64,000 bases of DNA from Streptomyces sp. NBS 14/10 (lineage in GTDB: Bacteria > Actinomycetota > Actinomycetes > Streptomycetales > Streptomycetaceae), in the NCBI RefSeq assembly GCF_002224125.1, contig NZ_NCSM01000007.1, positions 915,942-979,941 of the forward strand, in the 5' to 3' direction. The position numbers and the translations under genes were made by a program. The notes beneath the pieces were generated by a model. It did no database searches. It was not told the origin of the DNA and saw nothing but the letters and a program-made list of their open reading frames with translations. Within the stretch, counting starts at the first letter, position 1; each line of letters starts with the position of its first letter. Of this stretch, positions 8,355-19,976 are shown one piece after another.

Positions 8355-9266
8355 TCAGGACGGTTTCGCGGCGCGCGGCACGCGCATCATGCCTTCCTGG
8401 ATCACGGACACCGCCAACTGCCCGTCGGCGGTGAAGATACGGCCCTTGGCCAGCCCCCGGCCGCCGGACGCGGAGGGGCTCTCCTGGTCGTACAGCAGCC
8501 ACTCGTCCGCGCGGAACGGGCGGTGGAACCACATGGCGTGATCCAGGCTGGCGCCGACGATGTCGCCGACCGCCCAGCCGCCGCGCCCATGGGCCAGGAG
8601 CACCGAGTCCAGCAGCGTCATATCGGAGACGTAGGTGGCCAGGCAGAGGTGGGTCAGGGGGTCGTCGGCGGTGCCGTCCAGTTTGCCGTTGGTCCGGAAC
8701 CAAACCTGCGACTTCGGCTCCCGCGGCTCCCCGACGCTCGCGTACGGCGGCGCGTCCACGTACCGCAGATCGATCGCGCCCCGCGCCTCCAGCATCCGCT
8801 CGATCACGCTCGGGCCGCTGAAGAGGTGCGCGTACCGGGGCAGCAGCTCCTCGCCCGTCGGCAAGGAGAGCGGGTCGGGCACGTCGGGCATCGGCTCCTG
8901 GTGCTCAAGCCCCTCCTCGTGGCGCTGGAAGGACGCCGAGAGGTGGAAGATCGGCTGGCCGTGCTGGACCGCCACGACCCGGCGGGTGGTGAAGGAGAAG
9001 CCGTCGCGGATGCGGTCGACGGTGTAGACGATGGGCGCGTCCGGGTCGCCGGGGCGCAGGAAGTACGAGTGCAGCGAGTGCGCCGGGCGGTCGGCCGGGA
9101 CGGTGCGGCCGGCCGCGACCAGGGCCTGGGCGGCGACCTGGCCGCCGAAGACGCGCGGCACCAGGGGTGCCGCGCTGCTGGTACCTCGGAAGATGTCCAG
9201 GTCGATCTGCTCCAGGTCGAGCAGATCGAGCAGGTTCTGTAGCGCGCTTTGTGGTGCTTCGTTCAT
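8355..9266 (-). CDS. tesB: Acyl-CoA thioesterase II
   Basis: 303 residues with the double hot-dog fold of TesB: LLDLEQIDLDIFRG start, VFGGQVAAQALVAA and HSLHSYFLRPGD in the first half, LDHAMWFHRPFRADEWLLYD in the second. These enzymes hydrolyse medium/long acyl-CoA to free acid and CoA. The ATG has no clear Shine-Dalgarno sequence. It lies 50 bp downstream of the acyl-CoA dehydrogenase gene on the same strand and is probably co-transcribed with it. Confidence 0.93.
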   Translation of the reverse strand: MNEAPQSALQNLLDLLDLEQIDLDIFRGTSSAAPLVPRVFGGQVAAQALVAAGRTVPADRPAHSLHSYFLRPGDPDAPIVYTVDRIRDGFSFTTRRVVAVQHGQPIFHLSASFQRHEEGLEHQEPMPDVPDPLSLPTGEELLPRYAHLFSGPSVIERMLEARGAIDLRYVDAPPYASVGEPREPKSQVWFRTNGKLDGTADDPLTHLCLATYVSDMTLLDSVLLAHGRGGWAVGDIVGASLDHAMWFHRPFRADEWLLYDQESPSASGGRGLAKGRIFTADGQLAVSVIQEGMMRVPRAAKPS

Positions 9267-9316
9267 GGTTTAAGGAGTTTTGCAGACCAAGATTGCACGG
9301 GTCTTACGGGCGGGTC

Positions 9317-10474
9317 TCACAGGCCCATGGACTTCGCCACGATGGACCGCATGACCTCGCTGGTGCCGCCGTAGATGCGGGTGACGCGGGTGTCCGCGTA
9401 CAGGCGGGCGATGGGGTACTCCATCATGTAGCCGTAACCGCCGTGCAGCTGCAGGCACTTGTCGATCACGACGGCCGCGCGCTCGGTGGTGAAGAGCTTC
9501 GCGGAGGCCGCGTCGGCCGCGGTGAGCTCGCCCGCGTCATGCGCCTCCAGGGCCCGGTCGACGACCGCCTGCATCGCGTCCACCTCGGACTTGCAGTCGG
9601 CGAGCGCGAACTTGGTGTTCTGGAAGGACGCCACCGTCTTGCCGAAGATCGTACGGTCCGCCACATACGCCTTGGCGAACTCGACGGCCGCCGCGGCCTG
9701 CGCGTACGCGCTGACGGCGATGCCCAGGCGCTCCTGCGGGAGGTTGTGGGTGAGGTATTCGAAGGCCCGGCCCTCCTCGCCCAGCAGGTCCGCCACCGGC
9801 ACCTTGACGTCGGTGAAGGACAGCTCGGCGGTGTCGGAGGTCTTCAGGCCCAGCTTCTCCAGCTTGCGGCCGACCGCGTAGCCCTCGCTCTTGGTGTCGA
9901 CGACGAGGATGGATATGCCGCCGCGGCGGTCCTCGGGGGTGGCGGGGGCGGTGCGGGCGCAGACCAGGACCCGGTCGGCGAGGACGCCGCCGGTGATGAA
10001 GGTCTTGGCGCCGTTGAGGACGTAGTGCGTGCCGTCCTCGGACAGCTTGGCGGTGGTCTTCATACCGGCCAGGTCGGAGCCGGTGCCCGGCTCGGTCATG
10101 GCGATGGCGGTCATCAATTCACCGGCGATGAACGGGGGCAGCCAGCGCCGCTTCTGCTCCTCGCTGGCGTACTTGAGGAGGTACGGCAGGCACAGCGCGG
10201 TGTGCACGCTGCTGCCGCCGAAGCTGACCCCGGCGCGGGCGGTCTCCTCGGTGATGATCGCGTTGAACTTGAAGCTGGTCTCGCCCGCGCCGCCGTACTC
10301 CTCGGGCACCTCGATACCGAAAATGCCCAGCTCGCCGAGTTTCTTGTAGAACTCGCGCGGGGCCTGGCCGGCTTCCCGCCACTCCTCGTAGTACGGCACG
10401 ACCTCGGCGGCGATGAAGTCGCGGATGGTCTCCCGGAACGCCTCGTGGTCCTCGTTGAACACCGTACGACGCAT
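9317..10474 (-). CDS. Acyl-CoA dehydrogenase
   Basis: 385 residues, full length for the family. An ACAD N-terminal helical domain (FNEDHEAFRETIRDFIAAEV) is followed by AMTEPGTGSDLAGMKTTA (flavin-binding beta domain) and the C-terminal helical part ending ADTRVTRIYGGTSEVMRSIV, with the LQLHGGYGYM signature. It oxidises an acyl-CoA to the enoyl-CoA, passing electrons to ETF. ATG 10474 follows GAGGAGG. It sits in a possible TetR - dehydrogenase - thioesterase run and has its own operator-like palindrome at 10502-10517. Chain-length preference cannot be told. Confidence 0.95.
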   Translation of the reverse strand: MRRTVFNEDHEAFRETIRDFIAAEVVPYYEEWREAGQAPREFYKKLGELGIFGIEVPEEYGGAGETSFKFNAIITEETARAGVSFGGSSVHTALCLPYLLKYASEEQKRRWLPPFIAGELMTAIAMTEPGTGSDLAGMKTTAKLSEDGTHYVLNGAKTFITGGVLADRVLVCARTAPATPEDRRGGISILVVDTKSEGYAVGRKLEKLGLKTSDTAELSFTDVKVPVADLLGEEGRAFEYLTHNLPQERLGIAVSAYAQAAAAVEFAKAYVADRTIFGKTVASFQNTKFALADCKSEVDAMQAVVDRALEAHDAGELTAADAASAKLFTTERAAVVIDKCLQLHGGYGYMMEYPIARLYADTRVTRIYGGTSEVMRSIVAKSMGL

Positions 10475-10501
10475 CTGCGGCGACCTCCTCGGTCCGGCTG
10501 G

Positions 10502-10517
10502 CTAAGCGCTTGCTCAG
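10502..10517. promoter_or_regulatory. Palindrome upstream of acyl-CoA dehydrogenase
   Basis: CTAAGC-GCTT-GCTCAG, arms matching at 5 of 6 positions, lies 28 bp ahead of the ATG at 10474. It resembles operators of TetR-type lipid regulators and differs from the GTTAAC-type sites at 11189-11233, so a second regulator may act here. Confidence 0.4.
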
Positions 10518-10539
10518 CGAAAGCTACCGGCCGGTCGGC

Positions 10540-11166
10540 TCACTGTCCAGGCCCGTCCGCCGCGGCGCCGTCCGCCGCGGCGCGGAAGGCGCCGAGCGCC
10601 AGGCGGTGCAGCAGTTCGGCGGTGGCCGCGCGGCCCGGGAGGGCGCCGGGGCGGCTGAGGTGCGGGGTGGAGTTGAGCAGCCCGAAGACGGCGTGGACAC
10701 ACGCCCGCGCCTCGGTCTCGGCGAGCCGGGGGTGGACCTCGCGCAGCACCTGGACCCACAGCTCGACGTACTGCCGCTGGAGCGAGCGCACCAGCTTGCG
10801 GTCGGTGTCCCGGAGCCGGTCCAGCTCGCGGTCGTGGAGGGTGATCAGCGGGCGGTCGTCGAGGGCGAAGTCGATATGGCCCCTCACCAGCGAGTCCAGC
10901 ACGGCGCCCGGGTCCCGCTCCTGCCCCGCGGCCTCGGCGGCGCGCTGCTTGCCGCCCGTCAGGAGCCGGCCGCTGATGCCGACCAGCAGCTCCGCCAGCA
11001 TGGCCTCCTTGCCCGGGAAATGGCGGTAGAGACCCGGTCCGCTGATGCCGACCGCCGCGCCTATCTCGTCGACGCCGACGCCGTGGAAGCCGCGCTCGGC
11101 GAACAGACGGGCCGCCTCCTTCAGGATCTGCTCGCGGCGGGTGGGGGCAGAGGCTTGCGTGCTCAT
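10540..11166 (-). CDS. TetR-family regulator of acyl-CoA/leucine genes
   Basis: 208 residues. The N-terminal helix-turn-helix is at about residues 12-58 (REQILKEAARLFAERGFHGV, then EIGAAVGISGPGLYRHFPGK), with a ligand domain behind it. ATG 11166 (MSTQASAPTR) is the only good start. It is divergent from the carboxylase operon; two near-identical 16-bp operators fill the gap, so it most likely represses that operon and itself and is released by an acyl-CoA. The next gene on its own strand is an acyl-CoA dehydrogenase 66 bp downstream. Confidence 0.92.
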   Translation of the reverse strand: MSTQASAPTRREQILKEAARLFAERGFHGVGVDEIGAAVGISGPGLYRHFPGKEAMLAELLVGISGRLLTGGKQRAAEAAGQERDPGAVLDSLVRGHIDFALDDRPLITLHDRELDRLRDTDRKLVRSLQRQYVELWVQVLREVHPRLAETEARACVHAVFGLLNSTPHLSRPGALPGRAATAELLHRLALGAFRAAADGAAADGPGQ

Positions 11167-11188
11167 GGACTTGATTCTAGACAGCGGC

Positions 11189-11204
11189 GTTAGTGGTCGT
11201 TAAC
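11189..11204. promoter_or_regulatory. TetR operator copy A
   Basis: GTTAGTGGTCGTTAAC, an imperfect palindrome (GTTA...TAAC ends with a matching G/C pair inside). Read on the minus strand (GTTAACGACCACTAAC) it matches copy B at 12 of 16 positions. It lies 22 bp ahead of the TetR start codon. Confidence 0.6.
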
Positions 11205-11217
11205 CTGGTGGGGATGG

Positions 11218-11233
11218 GTTAACGCTCATTAAC
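11218..11233. promoter_or_regulatory. TetR operator copy B
   Basis: GTTAACGCTCATTAAC, palindromic at 12 of 16 positions, 42 bp ahead of the carboxyltransferase ATG. Its centre is 29 bp (about three helical turns) from copy A, so two dimers could bind the same face of the DNA. Confidence 0.65.
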
Positions 11234-11275
11234 CACGCTTGAGCGCAGGACCGCGAGGCAAGGGGGCCCGTAGTC

Positions 11276-12928
11276 ATGGAGCAGGCACCGGTGCTGGGCA
11301 GCGCCGCCGATCCGGCGTCCGACGCCTGGGCGGCCAATGAGGCCGCGCACCGCGAGCTGGCCGCGCGGCTGCGCGAGAAGCTGGCCGCGGCGCGGCTGGG
11401 CGGCGGCGAGAAGGCGCGGGCGCGGCACACCGCGCGCGGCAAGCTGCTGCCCCGCGACCGGGTCGACACCCTGCTGGACGCGGGCTCGCCGTTCCTGGAG
11501 CTGGCCCCGCTCGCGGCCGACGGGATGTACGGGGGGCAGGCCCCGGCGGCGGGTGTGATCGCGGGGATCGGGCGGGTGGCGGGCCGCGAGGTGATGGTGA
11601 TCGCCAATGACGCCACGGTCAAGGGCGGCACGTACTACCCGATGACGGTCAAGAAGCATCTGCGCGCCCAGGACGTCGCCTTGGAGAACGGGCTGCCGTG
11701 TGTGTATCTGGTCGACTCCGGGGGCGCCTTTCTGCCCATGCAGGACGAGGTCTTCCCCGACCGGGACCACTTCGGGCGGATCTTCTACAACCAGGCGCGG
11801 ATGTCGGGCGCCGGGATCCCGCAGATCGCGGCCGTGCTCGGGTCCTGCACGGCGGGCGGGGCGTATGTCCCGGCGATGAGCGACGAGGCCGTCATCGTGC
11901 GCGGGCAGGGCACGATCTTCCTGGGCGGGCCGCCGCTGGTGAAGGCGGCGACGGGAGAGGTGGTCACGGCCGAGGAGCTGGGCGGCGGCGAGGTCCACTC
12001 CAAGGTCTCCGGCGTCACCGACCATCTCGCCGAGAGCGATGCCCACGCCCTGCGCATCGTCCGTACGATCGTCTCGACGCTGCCCGCTCCTCTGCCCGCG
12101 CGCGGGGAGCTGCCCTGGGCGGTACAGCCCTCCGAGGAGCCCGCCGTCGACCCGGCGGGGCTCTACGGGGCGGTGCCGGTCGACTCGCGCACGCCGTACG
12201 ACGTGCGGGAGGTGATCGCGCGGCTCGTGGACGGCTCGCGGTTCGCCGAGTTCAAGGCCGAGTTCGGCACGACGCTGGTGACGGGCTTCGCGCACATCAT
12301 GGGCCATCCGGTGGGCATCGTCGCCAACAACGGCATCCTGTTCTCCGAATCGGCCCAGAAGGGCGCCCATTTCATCGAGCTGTGCGACCAGCGCGGCATC
12401 CCCCTGGTGTTCCTGCAGAACATTTCGGGGTTCATGGTCGGCCGCAGCTATGAGGCGGGCGGCATCGCCAAGCACGGCGCCAAGATGGTCACCGCCGTGG
12501 CGTGCACGCGCGTACCCAAGCTCACGGTCGTCATCGGCGGCTCGTACGGCGCGGGCAACTACTCGATGTGCGGGCGCGCCTATTCGCCGCGCTTCCTGTG
12601 GATGTGGCCCAACGCGAAGATCTCGGTGATGGGCGGCGAGCAGGCGGCCTCCGTGCTCGCGACCGTCAAGCGCGACCAGCTGGAGGCGCGCGGCGAGGAG
12701 TGGCCGGCGGACGAGGAGGAGGCGTTCCGGGCGCCGATCCGCGAGCAGTACGAGACCCAGGGAAACGCCTACTACGCGACGGCGCGGCTGTGGGACGACG
12801 GTGTGATCGACCCCCTGGAGACCCGCGCGGTGCTGGGCCTGGCGCTCACCGCCTGTGCGAACGTGCCGCTTCCCGGCAAGCCCGGCCAGGATCCCGTGAC
12901 GCCCGGCTTCGGCGTCTTCCGGATGTGA
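11276..12928 (+). CDS. accD1: Methylcrotonyl-CoA carboxylase carboxyltransferase (beta) subunit
   Basis: 550 residues, the right size for the beta chain of 3-methylcrotonyl-CoA carboxylase. It has the two crotonase-like halves: [20 protein letters not shown] and [20 protein letters not shown] in the first; FVEL-type [20 protein letters not shown] and [20 protein letters not shown] in the second. The MCC-type [15 protein letters not shown] segment argues against propionyl-CoA carboxylase. It transfers CO2 from carboxybiotin to 3-methylcrotonyl-CoA in leucine breakdown. First gene of a four-gene operon, 6 bp before the next frame. Confidence 0.93.
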   Translation: MEQAPVLGSAADPASDAWAANEAAHRELAARLREKLAAARLGGGEKARARHTARGKLLPRDRVDTLLDAGSPFLELAPLAADGMYGGQAPAAGVIAGIGRVAGREVMVIANDATVKGGTYYPMTVKKHLRAQDVALENGLPCVYLVDSGGAFLPMQDEVFPDRDHFGRIFYNQARMSGAGIPQIAAVLGSCTAGGAYVPAMSDEAVIVRGQGTIFLGGPPLVKAATGEVVTAEELGGGEVHSKVSGVTDHLAESDAHALRIVRTIVSTLPAPLPARGELPWAVQPSEEPAVDPAGLYGAVPVDSRTPYDVREVIARLVDGSRFAEFKAEFGTTLVTGFAHIMGHPVGIVANNGILFSESAQKGAHFIELCDQRGIPLVFLQNISGFMVGRSYEAGGIAKHGAKMVTAVACTRVPKLTVVIGGSYGAGNYSMCGRAYSPRFLWMWPNAKISVMGGEQAASVLATVKRDQLEARGEEWPADEEEAFRAPIREQYETQGNAYYATARLWDDGVIDPLETRAVLGLALTACANVPLPGKPGQDPVTPGFGVFRM

Positions 12929-12958
12929 GGGACCGTGGAGCTGAAGAGTGAGAGCCCG

Positions 12959-15114
<2,156 letters not shown>

Positions 15115-15115
<1 letters not shown>

Positions 15116-16059
15116 TGGCCCTCCCCGACACCCTGCCCATGACCTTCCCGGCCCCCGGGCTGCCCGCCCGGGTCCGCATCCATGAAGTTGGCCCCCGGGA
15201 CGGGCTGCAGAACGAGAAGACGCTGGTCCCGGTGGCGGTGAAGGCGGAGTTCATCCGCCGGCTCGTCGAGGCGGGGCTGACCACCGTCGAGGCGACGAGC
15301 TTCGTCCACCCCAAGTGGGTGCCCCAGCTGGCCGACGCCGAGGAGCTGATGCCGCTGCTGGAGGGCACCGAGGCCCGGCTGCCCGTACTGGTGCCGAACA
15401 AGCGCGGCCTGGAGCGCGCGCTGGCGCTCGGCGCGCGCGACGTCGCCGTGTTCGCCAGCGTCACCGAGTCCTTCGCCCGCGCCAATCTCAACCGCTCGGT
15501 GGACGAGGTGCTGGAGATGTTCGAGCCCGTCGTCGCCGAGGCCCGCACCGCGGGCGCTGAGGTGCGCGGCTATCTGTCGATGTGCTTCGGCGACCCGTGG
15601 GAGGGCGCGGTCCCCGTCTCCCAGACGGTCTCGGTCGCCCGCCGCCTGCTGGACATGGGGTGCGAGGAGCTGAGCCTGGGCGACACCATCGGCGTGGCCA
15701 CCCCTGGCCATGTGCTGGAGCTGCTGTCCGCCCTGAGCGAGGCGGGCATCCCGGCGCAGAAGCTGGCGGTCCACTTCCACGACACCTACGGCCAGGCGCT
15801 GGCCAACACCCTCACGGCGCTGCAGTACGGCGTCACCTGCGTCGACGCCTCCGCCGGCGGCCTCGGCGGCTGCCCGTACGCGAAGAGCGCGACGGGCAAC
15901 CTCGCCACCGAAGACCTGGTGTGGATGCTCGACGGCCTCGGCATCGAGACCGGGGTCGATCTGCGCCGGCTCGCCGCGACCAGCGCCTGGATGGCCCGGC
16001 ACCTGGGCCGCCCGAGCCCCTCCCGTACCGTCCGTGCGCTCGCCCCGAAGGAGATCTGA
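15115..16059 (+). CDS. hmgL: Hydroxymethylglutaryl-CoA lyase
   Basis: 314 residues, TIM-barrel HMGL-like. EVGPRDGLQNE carries the catalytic Arg/Asp, HFHDTYGQALAN the metal-binding His pair, and GGLGGCPYAKSATGN the loop cysteine. It splits HMG-CoA to acetoacetate and acetyl-CoA, the last step of leucine degradation. The ATG at 15115 shares its A with the preceding TGA and has GAGGAG 8 bp upstream; a GTG at 15112 is possible. An enoyl hydratase for the step between MCC and this lyase is not in the cluster, so it must be encoded elsewhere. Confidence 0.95.
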
Positions 16060-16062
16060 GCC

Positions 16063-17229
16063 ATGTCGACCGACCACCGCCTCTCTCCCGAGCACGAGGA
16101 ACTGCGCCGTACCGTCGAGGCGTTCGCGCACGACGTGGTCGCCCCGAAGATCGGGGAGTTCTGGGAGCAGCATGAGTTCCCGTACGAGATCATCCGCGAG
16201 ATGGGCCGAATGGGCTTGTTCGGGCTGCCCTTCCCCGAGGAGTACGGGGGGATGGGCGGCGACTACTTCGCGCTCTGTCTGGCCATCGAGGAGCTGGCCC
16301 GGGTGGACTCCTCCGTGGCGGTCACCTTGGAGGCCGCCGTCTCGCTGGGCGCGATGCCGATCTTCCGCTACGGCACGGAGGAGCAGAAGCGCCGCTGGCT
16401 GCCCGGACTGTGCTCGGGCGAGTCCCTGGGCGCGTTCGGCCTGACGGAGCCCGGCGGCGGCTCGGACGCGGGGGCCACGCGTACCACCGCCCGGCTGGAC
16501 GAGGCCACGGGCGAGTGGGTGATCAACGGCACCAAGTGCTTCATCACCAACTCCGGCACGGATATCACCGCGCTGATCACGGTCACCGCGGTCACCGGCC
16601 ACAAGCCCGACGGCAGCCCCGAGATCTCCACGATCATCGTGCCCTCGGGCACCCCCGGCCTCACCGTCGCCGCCCCCTACTCCAAGGTCGGGTGGAACGC
16701 GTCGGACACCCGCGAGCTGTCCTTCTCCGACTGCCGGGTCCCGGCGGACCATCTGCTCGGCGAGCAGGGCCGCGGCTACGCCCAGTTCCTGCGGATCCTG
16801 GACGAGGGCCGGATCGCGATCTCCGCGATGGGCACCGGCCTGGCCCAGGGCTGTGTGGACGAGTCGGTGACGTATGCGACGACCCGTGAGGCGTTCGGCC
16901 GCCCCATCGGCGCCAACCAGGCCATCCAGTTCAAGATCGCGGACATGGAGATGCGGGCGCATATGGCCCGGGTGGCCTGGCGGGACGCGGCCTCGCGGCT
17001 GGTGCGCGGCGAGCCGTTCAAGAAGGAGGCGTCGATCGCCAAGCTCTACTCCTCCGAGGTCGCGGTGACCAACGCCCGGGAGGCCACCCAGGTGCACGGC
17101 GGATACGGCTTCATGAACGAGTATCCGGTGGCCCGGATGTGGCGGGACTCCAAGATCCTGGAGATCGGCGAGGGCACCAGCGAGGTCCAGCGGATGCTGA
17201 TCGCCCGCGATTTGGGTCTCGCGGGCTGA
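16063..17229 (+). CDS. acdH: Acyl-CoA dehydrogenase of branched-chain degradation
   Basis: 388 residues. Family signatures are FGLTEPGGGSDAGATRTTAR, the C-terminal QVHGGYGFMNEYPVARMWRD, and the terminal EIGEGTSEVQRMLIARDLGL. It starts 3 bp after the lyase stop. As the last gene of the MCC-HMG lyase operon it most likely oxidises isovaleryl-CoA (and perhaps other branched acyl-CoAs), the step before MCC. This position and the name acdH follow my recollection of the Streptomyces branched-chain acyl-CoA dehydrogenase. The catalytic base and substrate pocket were not modelled, so the exact substrate is inferred from context. Confidence 0.92.
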   Translation: MSTDHRLSPEHEELRRTVEAFAHDVVAPKIGEFWEQHEFPYEIIREMGRMGLFGLPFPEEYGGMGGDYFALCLAIEELARVDSSVAVTLEAAVSLGAMPIFRYGTEEQKRRWLPGLCSGESLGAFGLTEPGGGSDAGATRTTARLDEATGEWVINGTKCFITNSGTDITALITVTAVTGHKPDGSPEISTIIVPSGTPGLTVAAPYSKVGWNASDTRELSFSDCRVPADHLLGEQGRGYAQFLRILDEGRIAISAMGTGLAQGCVDESVTYATTREAFGRPIGANQAIQFKIADMEMRAHMARVAWRDAASRLVRGEPFKKEASIAKLYSSEVAVTNAREATQVHGGYGFMNEYPVARMWRDSKILEIGEGTSEVQRMLIARDLGLAG

Positions 17230-17267
17230 CCGGGCCTCGCGTGGTCTGACGGCTCGGCTCGCGCGGC

Positions 17268-18920
17268 TCAGCGCGTGGGCCACGGCACCTGGGGCGAGCG
17301 GTAGTAGTCGATGCCGAGCGCGTCCCAGCGCGGACCCTGCGCGGCCAGCCGCATCCGGTACCCGGCCCAGTCATGCGTGGCGGCCGGGGACCAGCCGAGC
17401 TCGGCGATGCCCGGGAGCCGGGGGAAGGCCATGTACTCGAGGTGCGCGCTCGTCGACAGGGTCTCCGTCCACAGCGGCGCCTCGACCCCGAAAACCGAGG
17501 ACGCGGGCGCGCCCTTGATATACGCGCCCGGGTCCCAGTCGTAGGACTGCCGGGCGTCCACCAGCCCGGCCCAGTCCTGCCCCAGCGGGGTGTCCTTGTC
17601 GTACTTCATGTCCAGGTAGGCGCGGTTGGCGGGCGAGAGGATCAGCCGGGTGCCCGCCCTGGCGGCGTCCGCGACCTCCTTCTCGCTGCCGTCCTGCCCC
17701 CAGTACTGGGCGATGGCCCCCTTGGCGGGCCGGGCGCCGGTCAGCTGGTGCCAGCCGATCACCGTCTTGCCGTACTTGGCGACGAGCGGCTGGACCCGGT
17801 CCATGAAGGCCACGAAGTCCTCATGGCTGGTGGAGTGCGCCTCGTCGCCGCCGATGTGGAGATAGCGGCCGGGGGTGAGCGCGGCGACCTCCCGGATCAC
17901 ATCGTCCGCGAAGTCGTACGTCACCTCCTTGGGCGCGCACAGCGAGCTGAAGCCGACCTCGGTGCCGGTGTAGAGCGGGGGCGCGACGCCGTCGCAGTTC
18001 AGCTCGGCGTAGGAGGCGAGCGCGGCGTTGGTGTGGCCCGGCATGTCGATCTCGGGGACGACGGTCAGATAGCGGCTCGCCGCGTACCGCACGATCTCCC
18101 GGTAGTCGGCCTTGCTGTAGAAGCCGCCGGGCCCGCCGCCGACCTGGGTGGAGCCCCCGTACGCCGCGAGCCGTGGCCAGGAGTCGATGGCGATCCGCCA
18201 CCCCTGGTCGTCCGAGAGATGCAGATGCAGCGTGTTGATCTTGTACAGCGCCAGCTGGTCGATATACGCCTTGACCTGGCCGACGGTGAAGAAGTGCCGG
18301 GACACGTCCAGCATCGCGCCCCGGTAGGCATAGCGCGGCACATCGGTGACGGTGCCGCCGGAGACGGTCCAGGGGCCTGACTGCCGGGTGTTCCGCTCGA
18401 CCGCTGCGGGCAGCAGCTGCCGCAGGGTCTGCACGCCGTGGAACAGCCCCGCGGGCCCGCGGGCGCTGATGGTGATCGCGCGTCGGTTCACCTCCAGCCG
18501 GTAGCCCTCCGTCCCGAGGCCGCGCCCGCCGGGCGAGGTGCCGAGGAGTCGCAGCCGGATGGCGTCGCCGCTCCGGCCGGGCGCCGTGCTCCAGCCCGCG
18601 GTGACCGGCAGCCGGTACCCGGTGGAGGGGCGCAGCACGCCCGCCAGATAGTCGCCCACCTGGCGCGCCGCGCGGGAGCCCGGGGCCACCTGGATCCGGG
18701 TGTGCGGGCCGATCGTGTACGGGGTCTTCGCGGGCCGTACGGAGGCGGGCGCGGGTACGACCCGGTCCAGCGGCGCCGGCCGCGCCCCGGCGGCGGCACC
18801 GGGCGCCGCCGGCCCTGCGGCCGGATCGGATGGGCTCGCGGTGGCGGCAGTGCCCGCTCCCGCCGCCACGGCGAGCAGCAGGGAGCACAGGAGGCTGAGG
18901 CGGATCCGACGTCGTCCCAC
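17268..18920 (-). CDS. Secreted GH20 beta-N-acetylhexosaminidase
   Basis: 550 residues. The start GTG 18920 has an AAGGGGAC site and gives a clear signal peptide (VGRRRIRLSLLCSLLLAVAA). A GH20 N-domain is followed by the barrel: MLDVSRHFFTVGQVKAYIDQ, INTLHLHLSDDQGWRIAIDS, and the catalytic pair Asp359-Glu360 in HIGGDEAHST. It releases GlcNAc from chitin or peptidoglycan fragments outside the cell. The longer in-frame ATG at 19010 would lose the signal peptide and is rejected. A DasR-like box at 18996-19011 suggests GlcNAc-responsive control. glmS, the enzyme making glucosamine-6-P, is 1.5 kb beyond. Confidence 0.93.
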   Translation of the reverse strand: MGRRRIRLSLLCSLLLAVAAGAGTAATASPSDPAAGPAAPGAAAGARPAPLDRVVPAPASVRPAKTPYTIGPHTRIQVAPGSRAARQVGDYLAGVLRPSTGYRLPVTAGWSTAPGRSGDAIRLRLLGTSPGGRGLGTEGYRLEVNRRAITISARGPAGLFHGVQTLRQLLPAAVERNTRQSGPWTVSGGTVTDVPRYAYRGAMLDVSRHFFTVGQVKAYIDQLALYKINTLHLHLSDDQGWRIAIDSWPRLAAYGGSTQVGGGPGGFYSKADYREIVRYAASRYLTVVPEIDMPGHTNAALASYAELNCDGVAPPLYTGTEVGFSSLCAPKEVTYDFADDVIREVAALTPGRYLHIGGDEAHSTSHEDFVAFMDRVQPLVAKYGKTVIGWHQLTGARPAKGAIAQYWGQDGSEKEVADAARAGTRLILSPANRAYLDMKYDKDTPLGQDWAGLVDARQSYDWDPGAYIKGAPASSVFGVEAPLWTETLSTSAHLEYMAFPRLPGIAELGWSPAATHDWAGYRMRLAAQGPRWDALGIDYYRSPQVPWPTR

Positions 18921-18995
18921 GGCGTCCCCTTCGTCAGGTGGATTCGTCAGGCAGACCAGACCTTCATCCTGGGTACCGCGAGACCGAATCGAGGT

Positions 18996-19011
18996 CAAGG
19001 TCCAGACCAAT
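18996..19011. promoter_or_regulatory. DasR-responsive-element-like site
   Basis: CAAGGTCCAGACCAAT matches the known dre palindrome core TGGTCTAGACCA at 10 of 12 positions. It lies 76 bp ahead of the hexosaminidase GTG in the gap shared with the DUF4429 gene. DasR represses chitin/GlcNAc genes in Streptomyces, and hexosaminidases are typical targets. Confidence 0.5.
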
Positions 19012-19042
19012 CCGGGCCTGTCGACCTGTCAGAATTTCCGCC

Positions 19043-19960
19043 ATGGCGGAACTCACCCAGCGCGACGGAACATGGAGCTTCGACGGCGACACCGTGCGGA
19101 TCGTCCCCGGCCGGGACAAGCGAGTGAATCCGGTACGCCAGGCGCTCGGTGAACTCGCGGTGCCGCTGGAGGCGTTGGCCGGTATCGCGTACGAGCCGGG
19201 GCGCCGGGCCGGGCGGCTGCGGCTGAAGCTGCGCGAGGGCGCGGACCCGCTGCTGCAGGCGGCGGGCGGCGAGCTGCCGGACGCCGCCGACCCGTACCAG
19301 TTGCCGGTGGAGTCCGAGCGCGCGGGCGTCGCCGAGTACATGGTCGACGAGGTGCGCCAGGCCCTGCTGCTGGAGCAGGTGGACTCCGGGCCGTGCGACC
19401 GCTATTTACTGCCGGGCCCCTCGGTGCCGCTGTCGGCGTCGGCGGGCGACGGCACGGTCTTCTTCGACGGCGAGCAGATCCGTCTGGAGTGGAACTGGAA
19501 GACCGAGCAGGCGAAGAAGTCGGGCGGGCCACGGGTCTTCCCGGTGTCGGACATCGAGGCGGTGAAGTGGAGCCCCGCCAAGGGCCTGGAGAACGGCTAC
19601 CTCCGCTTCGCCCTGATCAAGGTCCCGACCTCGGCCCCGCCCAAGTACGACCCGTACGCCATCGTGATGTACGGCCTGAAGAGGGACCCACTGATGGCCC
19701 TGGTCGCGGCCGCGGTCACGGCCCGGCTGCCGCACCCCGCCGGGCCGCCGGAACCCGCCGACGCGGTCCCGGTGGCGCTGACCAAGGCCCCGGCCGCGCT
19801 CGGGACCGGACACGACGGCGACGGCGACGGCGACCAGGGTGAGGCGGATCACGACGCGCTGCTGCGCCGGCTGCGCGAGCTCGGCGAGCTGCGCCGCGAC
19901 GGGGTGCTCACGGAGGAGGAGTTCACTACCGTCAAACAGGCCGTGCTCCGCCGTTTCTAG
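19043..19960 (+). CDS. DUF4429 protein with C-terminal SHOCT-like segment, contains TTA codon
   Basis: 305 residues from ATG 19043 (MAELTQRDGTWSFDGDTVRI). Two DUF4429 (PH-like) domains: about 1-110 and about 125-235 (second copy starts GTVFFDGEQIRLEWNWKTEQ). The last 40 residues (LLRRLRELGELRRDGVLTEE, EFTTVKQAVL) are a SHOCT motif, a short oligomerisation helix pair. Function unknown. Codon 122 (19406-19408) is TTA, so translation should need the bldA tRNA, tying it to development. Divergent from the hexosaminidase. Confidence 0.82.
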   Translation: MAELTQRDGTWSFDGDTVRIVPGRDKRVNPVRQALGELAVPLEALAGIAYEPGRRAGRLRLKLREGADPLLQAAGGELPDAADPYQLPVESERAGVAEYMVDEVRQALLLEQVDSGPCDRYLLPGPSVPLSASAGDGTVFFDGEQIRLEWNWKTEQAKKSGGPRVFPVSDIEAVKWSPAKGLENGYLRFALIKVPTSAPPKYDPYAIVMYGLKRDPLMALVAAAVTARLPHPAGPPEPADAVPVALTKAPAALGTGHDGDGDGDQGEADHDALLRRLRELGELRRDGVLTEEEFTTVKQAVLRRF

Positions 19961-19976
19961 TCACCCACGCCTCCCC

